Assembly (NCBI RefSeq): GCF_000147335.1
Contig: NC_014501.1
Location: forward strand, 4,356,001-4,420,000
Direction: 5' to 3'
Origin: Gloeothece verrucosa PCC 7822
GTDB lineage: Bacteria; Cyanobacteriota; Cyanobacteriia; Cyanobacteriales; Microcystaceae
Length of the DNA stretch: 64,000 nt
The notes under the pieces are model-generated. The model did not search any database, was not told the origin of the DNA, and worked only from the letters and a program-made list of their open reading frames with translations. The position numbers and the translations under genes were made by a program. Shown here in pieces: positions 18,635-27,503 of this stretch; the stretch's first letter is position 1, and every line of letters starts with the position of its first letter.

Positions 18635-20453
18635 AGAAGGCTTAGAATCAGTGCTTCTAGGAGGAGGAATCAGTGCTATAGTTTTGTATCTTGTCAGCAT
18701 CACTCGTGAGTGGTTAAGGTCTCAGGTATCCCTTTTACCGATAGTTATCAAGGTGATTGAGGTAGTGAGCAAACATAGAACTGAGGGATATCTCATTAAA
18801 ACACCCGAAGGAATAGAATTAGCTCGAGGTCATCTACCCACTATTGCTTTTGTTTTCGTTGAATTGTTAGTTTACCTAGTGATTTTTTTCCTCTTTGCGC
18901 CGCCCCAAATTCCCCAACCTAATCAAATTAAAAAGGCTCCAAAAAGAAGAGAATCTCCCGCTTTATTATATGTATTACTGATTCTCTCAGTGTTCGCTGT
19001 AACTTTAGGAGCATTATCTTTTTATTTTGATTTCTATCGCATTCCCGTTTTAGTTTTCTTTGTGATAGTTTTTGCCTTTAGCTATTGGTTTTTTGCGGTT
19101 GATCATTATTATCAATTATATCCAGATTCTCTGACTAACAAGAGCGAGTTTCAAGGACTGTGCGATTTTAAAACAGTTCTCGATAAACGTCTGGAATTTC
19201 AAAAGAACGGAAAAACTCTAGTGGTTGTCTGTGCCAGTGGTGGAGGAATTCAAGCCGCCGGTTGGACAGCACAAATTTTAACCGGATTACAATCATTATT
19301 AGGAGAATCATTTAGCAAATCTATCGGCTTAATTAGTTCTGTGTCTGGCGGTTCAGTGGGAGCCATGTATTATTTAGATGGCTGTGAGGATAGCACAGGA
19401 TGCCCTCCTAACAATGAAAAAGAATTAGAAAAGATTTTTTATAGAGCAACCTCAGATAGTTTAGATGCCACAGGATGGGGATTAGCTTATCCGGATTTAT
19501 GGCGTTTAATTAGTATTCCTTGGTTGGCTCCAAAAATGCTGGATCGGGGGACTGCTTTAGAAAGAGATTGGCAACAAGAAATGAAAAATCCCGACCAATT
19601 AACCACTCTAGCAACTTGGCGAACAAAAATCCTTGACGGGAAACTGCCCATTCCTATTTTTAATGCGACGCTGGTGGAAAATGGAAAGCGATTTTTGATT
19701 TCCCCGATGAATTTTAATGACGTTCAGAACAAAAATATTAGAGCTTCTGAAAATATTGTCGCCGATTTTAATTGCCTTTATGGTGACTACGACCTAGCGG
19801 TTACTTCAGGAGCGCGGCTATCAGCCACATTTCCCTATGTGTCACCCATTTGCCGTAACACGCCCGCCAAAAATGTCGACAAAAATTATCATGTCGCCGA
19901 TGGAGGCTATTTTGATAATTCGGGATTTGTGACCATTTTAGAATGGCTCAATAAATGGTTAAACCCGGACAAAAAATTAAACATCAAAAGAGTGATTATA
20001 TTACAGATCAACCCCTTTCCTAAATCTCCCCCAACAGACAGAGTAGAAGGGAGTAAGGGTTGGTTCATGAGTACAATCGGACCCGTTCTGGCGCTGTTGA
20101 AAGTTCGAGACCCCGTTTTAGTACAACGCAATGCAGAGGAAGTGCAAACCTTCAAGAAACGTTGGGAAATAGACAATCCGTCTGTAGAAATTAATTATTA
20201 CCCGATTTTCTTTCCGGTTTTCACACAAGAATCCCAGAAAATTCAAGCAACCCCCTTCTTTAATGAAGGAAAGCGCTATGCGCCCCCCCTTTCTTGGAAA
20301 TTAACCCGAAGAGAAAAAGAGGCTATTCAAAAGGCTTGGGACATTATTAAACAAGACATTTCTCCCAATGATCCCAATGAAGCCATTAAAAAGGTGATTC
20401 AAGACCTTAAAAATAAATGGCAACAAGTCAAACAAGAGCAGCAATGGTCGTAG
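18534..20453 (+). CDS. Patatin-like phospholipase, main part of the frameshifted gene
   Basis: The 639-codon frame would need a TTG start; it is really the continuation of the frame beginning at 18173. It has further membrane segments (about 35-60, 100-120, 140-200 of this frame) and then a complete patatin domain: oxyanion loop ASGGGIQAAG (about 232), nucleophile elbow SGGSVGA with Ser near 273, and catalytic Asp in DGGYFDNSG near 452. Patatin domains are Ser-Asp lipid acyl hydrolases. Over the shared region it is highly similar to its downstream paralogue. Whether it is translated without the N-terminal part is unknown. A strong terminator follows at 20481. Confidence 0.8.
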   Translation: MKIWIQYVLAIVLALPTCITATRLSIEERELTGKEGLESVLLGGGISAIVLYLVSITREWLRSQVSLLPIVIKVIEVVSKHRTEGYLIKTPEGIELARGHLPTIAFVFVELLVYLVIFFLFAPPQIPQPNQIKKAPKRRESPALLYVLLILSVFAVTLGALSFYFDFYRIPVLVFFVIVFAFSYWFFAVDHYYQLYPDSLTNKSEFQGLCDFKTVLDKRLEFQKNGKTLVVVCASGGGIQAAGWTAQILTGLQSLLGESFSKSIGLISSVSGGSVGAMYYLDGCEDSTGCPPNNEKELEKIFYRATSDSLDATGWGLAYPDLWRLISIPWLAPKMLDRGTALERDWQQEMKNPDQLTTLATWRTKILDGKLPIPIFNATLVENGKRFLISPMNFNDVQNKNIRASENIVADFNCLYGDYDLAVTSGARLSATFPYVSPICRNTPAKNVDKNYHVADGGYFDNSGFVTILEWLNKWLNPDKKLNIKRVIILQINPFPKSPPTDRVEGSKGWFMSTIGPVLALLKVRDPVLVQRNAEEVQTFKKRWEIDNPSVEINYYPIFFPVFTQESQKIQATPFFNEGKRYAPPLSWKLTRREKEAIQKAWDIIKQDISPNDPNEAIKKVIQDLKNKWQQVKQEQQWS

Positions 20454-20480
20454 AAATGTAGCTTTGAGCCATTAACTTCT

Positions 20481-20516
20481 GTAGAGACTTGTCTGCCTAG
20501 TCTCTACATTTTTTTT
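20481..20516 (+). terminator. Rho-independent terminator after the first patatin gene
   Basis: Perfect 9-bp stem GTAGAGACT (20481-20489) and AGTCTCTAC (20499-20507), 9-base loop, followed by a run of eight T. It separates the two patatin genes transcriptionally. Confidence 0.92.
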
Positions 20517-20746
20517 GGGGCACTTATCTTTGATTGACTTCTAAAAAGTTCAGTATTTAACCTGACAAAATTGTTACTAATTTACGAACTGTCAAGCTTT
20601 ATTTAATAAAAATAATTTTAAAGTTTACTCTTGGCATTTTTAGTTTGGGAGAGTAATATAAAAAAAGAGTTTTTGTTTGTCTGCAATTTTTGTTAAATGT
20701 TGAGCTTAAAGTTTATAGCTAAAAATAGAACTGAAAGGAGTAAAAA

Positions 20747-23302
20747 ATGTTAATCAATTCAAATAATTTGATTGAGAAAGAGAAAATCCTAACCATGCTC
20801 AAGGTTTTAGCTTGGATGGTAGTGTTAGGTATTACTTTGATAACTTGGGGATCTATACCCAAAGAAGTTTGCCAATATTTCTTTTTTTTGCGGGTTCCAA
20901 TTTTAGTAGGTTTATTGTTGGTAACTCTACCCATCTTATCAATAACTGTTCTTCGCTCGATGCTGAAGAACTTGTTTGTTCTTCGAGGTCAAGGGCAATT
21001 AACTTTTGTCATTATTGGTGCAATTATGACGGGAATGGCAATTGTTTTGACTGCCTATACAATATTACTTAATGCCCAAAAGCGTTTTGGGCTAGAGTAT
21101 CAATTTGATATTTCCGATAATTGGCAGCTCTATATATGGCAATCTGTATTAGCGATTGTTTTAGGAGCGCCAACTTGTATTATAGTGGTGTGGCTCTCTA
21201 CTAGAGAGAAAGAATTGACGGGAAGTCACGATCAAGACTTCAATCAATTAAAAGATGAATTAGCAGATCTTAAAGAAAAATGCAGCAAAATACCAGAAGA
21301 AAATTTAGGAGAAAAAGAAAAAATTAAAAAACAAATTGAAGGAAAAGAAAAAGAATTAGATTACAAAGAAAACGAAATAATTATTAGAAAAGCCAGGAAT
21401 GGAGTTATTCAGGGTTTGTTGATTAGTTTTGGACTTTTGTTTCTGGTAGCGCTGACTCGTGCGTTGTTAATAAAAGAAGTTTTGGATTCCCCTTTAGTTG
21501 TTAACCCTATTCAATTTATTACTCAAGACAGAATTGAGGGATATTTGATTGAAGAATCTGGGAAACCAACTGAGTTAGCGCGAGGTCATCTGTCAACTTT
21601 AGCTTTTGCTTTAGTTGAATTGTTAGTTTACATATTCATTTATTTCAAATTTCAGCCGCCCAAACTTCCCTCTTTGTCGCAGTCAGGAGCTAAACCAAAA
21701 TCAGAAAAAAAAGAGTGTCCTTGTCCAGAAGAAAAGACTAGAAGACGAGAATCTCCGGCCTTACTTTATTTATTGCTTATTCTTGCCGCGTTCGATCTGA
21801 TCTTGGGCGAATTATCTTTTTATTTTGATTACTTTCGCGTTTTTATTTTAGTTGTCTTGGTAATATTTTTTGCCATCAGCTTTTGGTGGTTTGGTGTTGA
21901 TCATTTTTATCAATTACATAAAGATAGCTCGACTCAGGAGGATTGTAAATTTAAAACAGCAGTAAATAACCGTCTTGCACTTCAAACTAACGAAAAAACT
22001 TTAGTTATTGTCTGCGCCAGTGGTGGAGGAATTCAAGCAGCCGGATGGACAGCACAAGTTTTAATAGGATTACACAACTTGCTAGGAGAATCATTTACCA
22101 AATCGATTGGGTTACTTAGTTCCGTTTCTGGGGGTTCAGTGGGATCAATGTATTATCTAGATCGGTTGGAAAACATTGGCTGTATGAGAGAACAGGATAA
22201 GCTTTTCGAGAGCGCAACCTCAGATAGTCTAGATGCAACCGGATGGGGATTAGCCTATCCCGATTTATGGCGTTTGATCGGTGTTCCTTGGCTGGCTGGA
22301 AAAATGCTAGATCGGGGGGTTGCTTTGGAAAGAAACTGGCAACAAGAAATGAAATGCCCAGAAGAGTTAACTACCCTAGCAACTTTACGAAACAAGGTTA
22401 TTCAAGGTGAAATCCCGATCCCTATTTTTAATGCCACTCTGGTAGAAAATGGTAAGCGATTTTTGATTTCGCCCATGAGTTTTAATGATCTCCCAGAAAA
22501 TATGAGTCGAGTTTGTGAGGATATTGTAGAGGATTTTAATAGCCTTTATAAAGGTTATGACATTCCAGTTGTTACAGCAGCGCGACTATCAGCTACTTTT
22601 CCTTATGTATCACCAATTTGCCGTAATACTAAAGAAGAGAACGTAGAGAAAAATTATCATGTCGCTGATGGAGGCTATTTTGATAATTCTGGATTTGTAA
22701 CAATTTTAGAATGGCTCAATAAATGGTTAGAGCAGCAAAGTGATTTAAACCTCAAAAGAGTTATCGTATTACAGATTAACCCCTTTCCTAAATCTCCTGC
22801 AAAAGAAAAAGTTGAAGGTATTGGCGGTTGGTTTATGGCAACAATCGGCCCATTATTAGCACTCTACAAAGTTCGAGACCCCATTTCAGTACAACGCAAT
22901 GCAGAGGAAGTAGAAATTTTGATCAAACGATGGAAAAATCAAAAAGTCGGGGAAGATATTGAAATTGATTATTATCCTATTTTCTTTCCGGCGTATGTTC
23001 CTCCTGAAGAAATTAATGAATCTGATCAATCTAAAGAAGCCAATAGATTAAAAAGTCTTTCTTCTTTATATGAAGGACAGCAGTATAGACCGCCTCTGTC
23101 GTGGAAATTAACTCAAAAAGAAAAACAAGCTATTAAAAATGCTTGGAAAATAATTGTAAACACAGATGAAATTAAGCCTAATGATCCAAATAAAAAAGTT
23201 AAAGAGTTCATTAAAGCACTAAAAGAAAAATGGGAAATAGTGAAACAAGAACAACCCAAATTAGCTGAACTAGACTCTAAGAAAAGTTGCTCTAAAATCT
23301 AA
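20747..23302 (+). CDS. Membrane-anchored patatin-like phospholipase (intact paralogue)
   Basis: An 851-aa protein with a clear start (AAAGGAG upstream of ATG). Order: three or four N-terminal membrane segments (about 15-135); a highly charged, probably coiled-coil insert rich in Lys and Glu (about 160-215) that the first paralogue lacks; more membrane segments (about 220-245, 285-305, 340-390); then the patatin domain with SGGGIQAAG near 424, GGSVG with the nucleophile Ser near 463, and DGGYFDNSG near 640. The catalytic dyad is complete. It probably hydrolyses membrane lipids at the cytoplasmic face; substrate unknown. A terminator on each side suggests its own transcription unit. It arose by tandem duplication with 18173-20453. 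Confidence 0.88.
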   Translation: MLINSNNLIEKEKILTMLKVLAWMVVLGITLITWGSIPKEVCQYFFFLRVPILVGLLLVTLPILSITVLRSMLKNLFVLRGQGQLTFVIIGAIMTGMAIVLTAYTILLNAQKRFGLEYQFDISDNWQLYIWQSVLAIVLGAPTCIIVVWLSTREKELTGSHDQDFNQLKDELADLKEKCSKIPEENLGEKEKIKKQIEGKEKELDYKENEIIIRKARNGVIQGLLISFGLLFLVALTRALLIKEVLDSPLVVNPIQFITQDRIEGYLIEESGKPTELARGHLSTLAFALVELLVYIFIYFKFQPPKLPSLSQSGAKPKSEKKECPCPEEKTRRRESPALLYLLLILAAFDLILGELSFYFDYFRVFILVVLVIFFAISFWWFGVDHFYQLHKDSSTQEDCKFKTAVNNRLALQTNEKTLVIVCASGGGIQAAGWTAQVLIGLHNLLGESFTKSIGLLSSVSGGSVGSMYYLDRLENIGCMREQDKLFESATSDSLDATGWGLAYPDLWRLIGVPWLAGKMLDRGVALERNWQQEMKCPEELTTLATLRNKVIQGEIPIPIFNATLVENGKRFLISPMSFNDLPENMSRVCEDIVEDFNSLYKGYDIPVVTAARLSATFPYVSPICRNTKEENVEKNYHVADGGYFDNSGFVTILEWLNKWLEQQSDLNLKRVIVLQINPFPKSPAKEKVEGIGGWFMATIGPLLALYKVRDPISVQRNAEEVEILIKRWKNQKVGEDIEIDYYPIFFPAYVPPEEINESDQSKEANRLKSLSSLYEGQQYRPPLSWKLTQKEKQAIKNAWKIIVNTDEIKPNDPNKKVKEFIKALKEKWEIVKQEQPKLAELDSKKSCSKI

Positions 23303-23335
23303 GAAAAACTGAAAACTAAAAGAGTTCTGAATACT

Positions 23336-23385
23336 GGGAGATTTGGAGAAAAATGATTTTGTAACTCCATCTCCCCTTTTTTTTT
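23336..23385 (+). terminator. Rho-independent terminator after the second patatin gene
   Basis: GGGAGAT (23336-23342) pairs with ATCTCCC (23369-23375), extended inside by GGAG with CTCC, followed by nine T. Confidence 0.85.
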
Positions 23386-23486
23386 CTCTATACAATACTA
23401 GGGACGAGCCAAAATTCGGATTGCCTGATAGCCGCTTCCAATGACACAATGACGATGATAATACATTAAATCCTATACAAAGCAGT

Positions 23487-24551
23487 ATGAGCAATCACTC
23501 TCTGGTCCCTGTTATTCTCGCTGGTGGTAAAGGCGAGCGCTTTTGGCCTCTAAGTCGCAAACATCGCCCCAAACAGTTTTTATCCCTGGATGGAAGCGGC
23601 AAAAGTCTCCTACAAGCCACCGCAGAACGGCTATTATCTCTCGCTGGCGGCTGGGAAAATCTTTGGGTGATCACCAGTGCATTAATTGCCGATGGAGTCA
23701 GAGAACAACTGCCTCAACTCCCTGAAGCTAACCTATTAGTGGAACCTGAAGGACGAGATACCGCCCCGGCAGTGGCTTGGGCAACTTTAGAAGTCTCTAA
23801 ACGTTATGGGAAAGAAACCGCCATCGGATTTTTTCCGGCCGATCATTGGATCGGCGATCAACAAGGGTTTGAAAAAACCTTAACCGCAGCAACCGAGTTA
23901 GCCTTAACTAAACCGGCCATCGTTACGTTAGGAATTACGCCTAATTATCCTTCTACGGGTTATGGATATATAGAACAAGGACAATTAGATAATAATTATG
24001 AGGGTTTACCGGTTTATCGGGTGAGCCGCTTTACAGAAAAACCCGATCAACAAACGGCAGAATCATTTATTGAAACTGGGCGATATAGTTGGAATAGCGG
24101 TATGTTTATCTTTCGTGCGGGAGTGGTATTAGATGAATTAGAGACTTATGCACCCAATATAATTCATCCTTTATTAGAAAAAGGAATAGCCGCTTATGAG
24201 CAATTAGAAAAGAAAAGTATTGACTATGCTTTAATGGAAAAAACCCAGTTAGCTTATGTGATACCGGCTAACTTTGGTTGGGATGATTTAGGGGACTGGA
24301 ATGCATTAGAAAGGCTTGCCAAAGAAAATCAGAAAAATGTAGCCATTGGACATCATATAGAGCAAGATACCCAAGGAGCAATTATTTATGCCAGCAATCC
24401 GGATGAAGTTGTTGTTACCATTGGGGTAGAGGATGTAGTGATTGTGCGGGATGGCAATGTTACCTTAGTGGTGGACAAAAACCATACTCAGCAAATCAAA
24501 CAAGTTCTCAAATTGCTCCAAGGCGATCCTAAGTTAGAAAAATTGTTATAG
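23487..24551 (+). CDS. manC: Mannose-1-phosphate guanylyltransferase
   Basis: A 354-aa nucleotidyltransferase making GDP-mannose from mannose-1-phosphate and GTP, a donor for surface glycans. The N-terminus has the pyrophosphorylase signature VILAGGKGERFWPLSRKHRP, then FFPADHW (metal-binding Asp) and the sugar-binding segments GYGYIE and FTEKPD. It ends at about 350 residues, so it is the short form without a fused phosphomannose isomerase domain. Its TAG stop is the first triplet of a heptamer repeat array. It could feed the glycan locus at 43-53 kb, but is not linked to it in an operon. Confidence 0.93.
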   Translation: MSNHSLVPVILAGGKGERFWPLSRKHRPKQFLSLDGSGKSLLQATAERLLSLAGGWENLWVITSALIADGVREQLPQLPEANLLVEPEGRDTAPAVAWATLEVSKRYGKETAIGFFPADHWIGDQQGFEKTLTAATELALTKPAIVTLGITPNYPSTGYGYIEQGQLDNNYEGLPVYRVSRFTEKPDQQTAESFIETGRYSWNSGMFIFRAGVVLDELETYAPNIIHPLLEKGIAAYEQLEKKSIDYALMEKTQLAYVIPANFGWDDLGDWNALERLAKENQKNVAIGHHIEQDTQGAIIYASNPDEVVVTIGVEDVVIVRDGNVTLVVDKNHTQQIKQVLKLLQGDPKLEKLL

Positions 24552-24752
24552 TCATTAGTTATTAGTCATTAGTCATTAGTTGTTAGTTGTTAGTCATTAG
24601 TTGTTAGTCATGAGTGACTTTTTGATAATATCCTATGAGCGGCTAATCAATCCATAAGCAATAACTATGTTGTTCATGAAACTAATCGCTAATAACTAAT
24701 AACTAATAACCAATGACTAATGACCAATGACCAATGACCAATGACTAATGAC
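24549..24752. repeat. Two opposed heptamer (STRR) arrays
   Basis: Array 1 (about 24549-24611) consists of TAGTCAT/TAGTTAT/TAGTTGT heptamers. Array 2 (about 24685-24752) has the complementary units ATGACTA, ATGACCA and ATAACTA. These are the short tandemly repeated sequences known from cyanobacteria. Because the arrays are inverted, a transcript through the region could fold into a long imperfect hairpin between manC and the ABC1 kinase gene. Confidence 0.9.
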
Positions 24753-24768
24753 CAATAATTAAATATTT

Positions 24769-26415
24769 ATGTTTTCTTTAACTCAAACCAGTTCACGTCA
24801 ACGAGAAATTATAGAAATTGTCTTCAGCAACGGTTGGGACTATATGCGAGGTTTATTAACCGGCAGAAAAACCGATGAACCTCAAATTCCCCGGCCCGAA
24901 GTATTGCGAAAAATTTTAGTGGAGTTAGGGCCTTTTTACGTCAAATTGGGGCAACTCCTGAGTACCCGTCCAGACTTATTACCGCCTAGTTATATTGAAG
25001 CGCTGACTGCACTACAAGCGAATGTTCCGCCGGTTCCTTGGGATGAAATAGAATTCCTCATCCGTCAACAACTGCAACAACCATTAGAAGACGTTTTTAG
25101 TGAAATTAACCCTGTACCGGTTGCCGCCGGTTCTATTGGTCAAATTCATAAAGCTACTTTAAAAGATGGACGACAAGCGGCTTTAAAAGTCCAGCGTCCA
25201 GGTATTGATAAAATTGTCGCTCAAGATAGCACTTTAATTAAGGCCATTGCCGAGTTAGTCGCTTTAACCGAATTTGGACAAAATTATGATATTGTCAACT
25301 TGGCTGATGAGTTTACCAAAACAGTTAAATCAGAATTAGATTTTAGGCAAGAAGGGCTTTTTACAGAGCAATTAGACCGCAATTTAGCGAAAAGTCCTTG
25401 GTTCGATCCCGAAGAGTTAGTCATTCCTGATATTTACTGGGAAATATCTACAGAAAAATTATTAGCCATAGAGTGGTTAGATGGAACGGCTTTATTACAG
25501 GCAGATATTACGCTTCCGGCTGGTGAAATTGCTCCTCGAACTCGCCGTCAAGCCATTACAACTCTTCTCTTCCGTGCCTTTTTTCAACAGATTTATATTG
25601 ATGGTTTTTTCCATGCCGATCCTCATCCGGGCAATATTTTTTATCTAAAAGATGGGCGAATTGCTTTAATTGATTGCGGCATGGTTGGGCGTTTAGACCC
25701 TCGAACTCAACAGTTATTAACGGAGATGTTATTGGCAATTGTAGATTTAGATGCTCAACGATGCAGTCAATTGACGTTAGAATTATCTGAGGCCGGAGAA
25801 GCGGTGAATTTAGTTCGCTTAAAAAATGATTATGACCGCTTGTTGAGAAAATATTATAATTTAAATCTTTCTGAACTGAATTTTAGTGAAATTTTTTATG
25901 CCATTTTACAGGTCGCTAGGAATAATAAAATTAAATTACCAGGCAATTTAGGATTATATGCTAAGAGTTTAGCCAATTTAGAAGGAGTGGCGAGAAAATT
26001 TAATCCTGATATTAATGTTTTTGAGGAAGTAAAACCGTTAATTACTGATTTATTTCGTCGTCAACTGATAGGGGATAATCCAATACCAACTCTTTTAAGA
26101 ACGGCTTTAGACTTCAAGTCAATTTATTTAAAAACTCCCCGACAATTAGAGGTTTTATTAGAGGGTTTAACTTCAGAAAATTTGCAATGGAACTTGAATT
26201 TAAAAGAATTAAGTTCGGTTCGCCGTAGTATGGATGATTCGGCAAATCGATTATCTTTTAGTGTGGTGGTGGGGTCATTAATTATTGGAGCGGCTATTAT
26301 TTCCAGTGGGGCACAATCTCAACAGTTGTCTTTAATTAGTAATGTTTTATTTGCTGTTGCTAGTTTTTTGGGGTTATGGTTAGTGATTAGTATTTTGCGC
26401 TCTGGGTTAAAATAG
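24769..26415 (+). CDS. ABC1/UbiB (AarF) family atypical kinase
   Basis: A 548-aa protein. The family hallmarks are present: KxGQ motif (KLGQLLSTRPDLLP) near residue 65, an alanine-rich loop AAGSIGQIHKATL, the lysine of ALKVQRPG, the catalytic FHADPHPGNIF, and metal-binding DCGMVGRLD. Two C-terminal hydrophobic segments (about 495-545) anchor it to membrane. UbiB and plastid ABC1K proteins control quinone and prenyl-lipid metabolism; cyanobacterial members are thought to do likewise for plastoquinone or tocopherol, but the reaction is unsettled. It lies downstream of the repeat arrays. Confidence 0.93.
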   Translation: MFSLTQTSSRQREIIEIVFSNGWDYMRGLLTGRKTDEPQIPRPEVLRKILVELGPFYVKLGQLLSTRPDLLPPSYIEALTALQANVPPVPWDEIEFLIRQQLQQPLEDVFSEINPVPVAAGSIGQIHKATLKDGRQAALKVQRPGIDKIVAQDSTLIKAIAELVALTEFGQNYDIVNLADEFTKTVKSELDFRQEGLFTEQLDRNLAKSPWFDPEELVIPDIYWEISTEKLLAIEWLDGTALLQADITLPAGEIAPRTRRQAITTLLFRAFFQQIYIDGFFHADPHPGNIFYLKDGRIALIDCGMVGRLDPRTQQLLTEMLLAIVDLDAQRCSQLTLELSEAGEAVNLVRLKNDYDRLLRKYYNLNLSELNFSEIFYAILQVARNNKIKLPGNLGLYAKSLANLEGVARKFNPDINVFEEVKPLITDLFRRQLIGDNPIPTLLRTALDFKSIYLKTPRQLEVLLEGLTSENLQWNLNLKELSSVRRSMDDSANRLSFSVVVGSLIIGAAIISSGAQSQQLSLISNVLFAVASFLGLWLVISILRSGLK

Positions 26416-26423
26416 AACCTTAA

Positions 26424-27290
26424 TTAACGTTGTGCTAACCAATTGGATAAGCTTGAGAGTTCAGAAAAATCTAATAAAGACTGGGGTGCGGAACGCGTTC
26501 CGCACTCACTTAAATCATCTAAATCTTGGGCTGATAAACTCTTTATTTTTGTCTGTAACTCTGGTGCAATTGTGCCAAACTTACGAGTTAGTAAACGAAT
26601 AATTAAATCTTGCTTTCCTTGCAGAATTCCTTGAGATAAACTTTGTTCTACTCGTTCATTAGCCCAAGGTAATAGATGACCCATATTATCCCACCAGCGC
26701 AACCAATAAGTTGTTAGTTGATTTCTCGTACCATACCATACCCCTAAATATAAATTCATGGTTTCAATCCAATATCGCTCATTTTGATCAGCTTTTTCCA
26801 ATTCATAACGCCCATTTTTAAGAGAATGAACCTCTAATATTCCTTCTTTAGGCTCAAAAATGACATAAATAGGAACTTGTAAAATACGTTCATAAAAATA
26901 CCATTTTCCATAGGGATAAGTAGACTTGGCTGAATATTCGCTTTGCTCTGCATCTGATAAAAATTCCATCACTACAGCAGGAGTATCGCCTTCTAAATAA
27001 GGTGTATAACTGCGACGAATGACACCAGATTCTAGCGGAAAAACCGAGGAGATATAAAACCAGTCAGGAGCTTTGACGACTATTTTACCGTTTATAGTGG
27101 CACAAAGTCCAAAATTAGACCCGATCAGCATTTCAGGAGTGATAAAGCCGCTTAAATCTAGAATTTCTCGTAAAGCGGCGGCTAAAAGCGGCTGATAAAT
27201 ATTTTCCACAGGTTCATCAGGTAAGAGAAAATCTGGGGGCAATTTTTCCCAGGTAATAGTCAATTGAGCGATGGCGCTATTGTAAGTCAT
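26424..27290 (-). CDS. Uma2-family (DUF820) putative endonuclease with DUF4351-like tail
   Basis: A 288-aa protein. The N-terminal part has the PD-(D/E)XK-like Uma2 pattern: VVKAPDWFYISSV, then PAVVMEFLSDAEQ, then KWYFYERILQVPIYVIFEP. The C-terminal 60 residues (GKQDLIIRLLTRKFGTIAPE through SSLSNWLAQR) fit DUF4351. This tail is interrupted near residue 262-270 by CGTRSAPQ, which is encoded by a palindromic repeat (26481-26505) inserted in frame. Uma2 genes are highly multicopy in cyanobacteria with no established function. It is convergent with the ABC1 kinase gene. Confidence 0.83.
   Translation of the reverse strand: MTYNSAIAQLTITWEKLPPDFLLPDEPVENIYQPLLAAALREILDLSGFITPEMLIGSNFGLCATINGKIVVKAPDWFYISSVFPLESGVIRRSYTPYLEGDTPAVVMEFLSDAEQSEYSAKSTYPYGKWYFYERILQVPIYVIFEPKEGILEVHSLKNGRYELEKADQNERYWIETMNLYLGVWYGTRNQLTTYWLRWWDNMGHLLPWANERVEQSLSQGILQGKQDLIIRLLTRKFGTIAPELQTKIKSLSAQDLDDLSECGTRSAPQSLLDFSELSSLSNWLAQR
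26481..26505. repeat. Palindromic element inserted in the Uma2 gene, copy 1
   Basis: CTGGG followed by a perfect 20-bp palindrome (26486-26505) with arms GTGCGGAAC and GTTCCGCAC. The same 25-bp unit, with only the central two bases changed, is at 27602-27626 in the opposite orientation. Here it adds CGTRSAPQ to the Uma2 protein without breaking the frame. Confidence 0.88.
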
Positions 27291-27441
27291 AATTGATGAA
27301 GCAATCAGAAAAATGTTGTATACCTGCTAAAAAATTTGTCTTACCTGAATTATTATTACCGATGAGCAACGTCACAGGCTGAAGTTCAATTGTCGTTAAT
27401 TTATGAGTTCTAAAATTTTTAAGAGTAATTTTTGTAAACAT
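27277..27441 (-). pseudogene. N-terminal remnant of an AAA/SMC-like ATPase
   Basis: From an ATG at 27441 the frame reads FTKITLKNFRTHKLTTIELQ and then PVTLLIGNNNSGKTNFLAGI, which is the start of AAA ATPases of the RecF/SMC-like type with Walker A GNNNSGKTN. It stops after 54 residues, overlapping the start of the Uma2 gene by 14 bases. Intact proteins are 350 residues or more, with Walker B and signature motifs missing here. It is a truncated relic, presumably cut when the Uma2 gene or its flank moved in. Confidence 0.75.
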
Positions 27442-27503
27442 TATGATTAAGGTGGGCAATACCCACCCTGCACACCAATACGTTAATCTTATCAATAAAT
27501 ATC

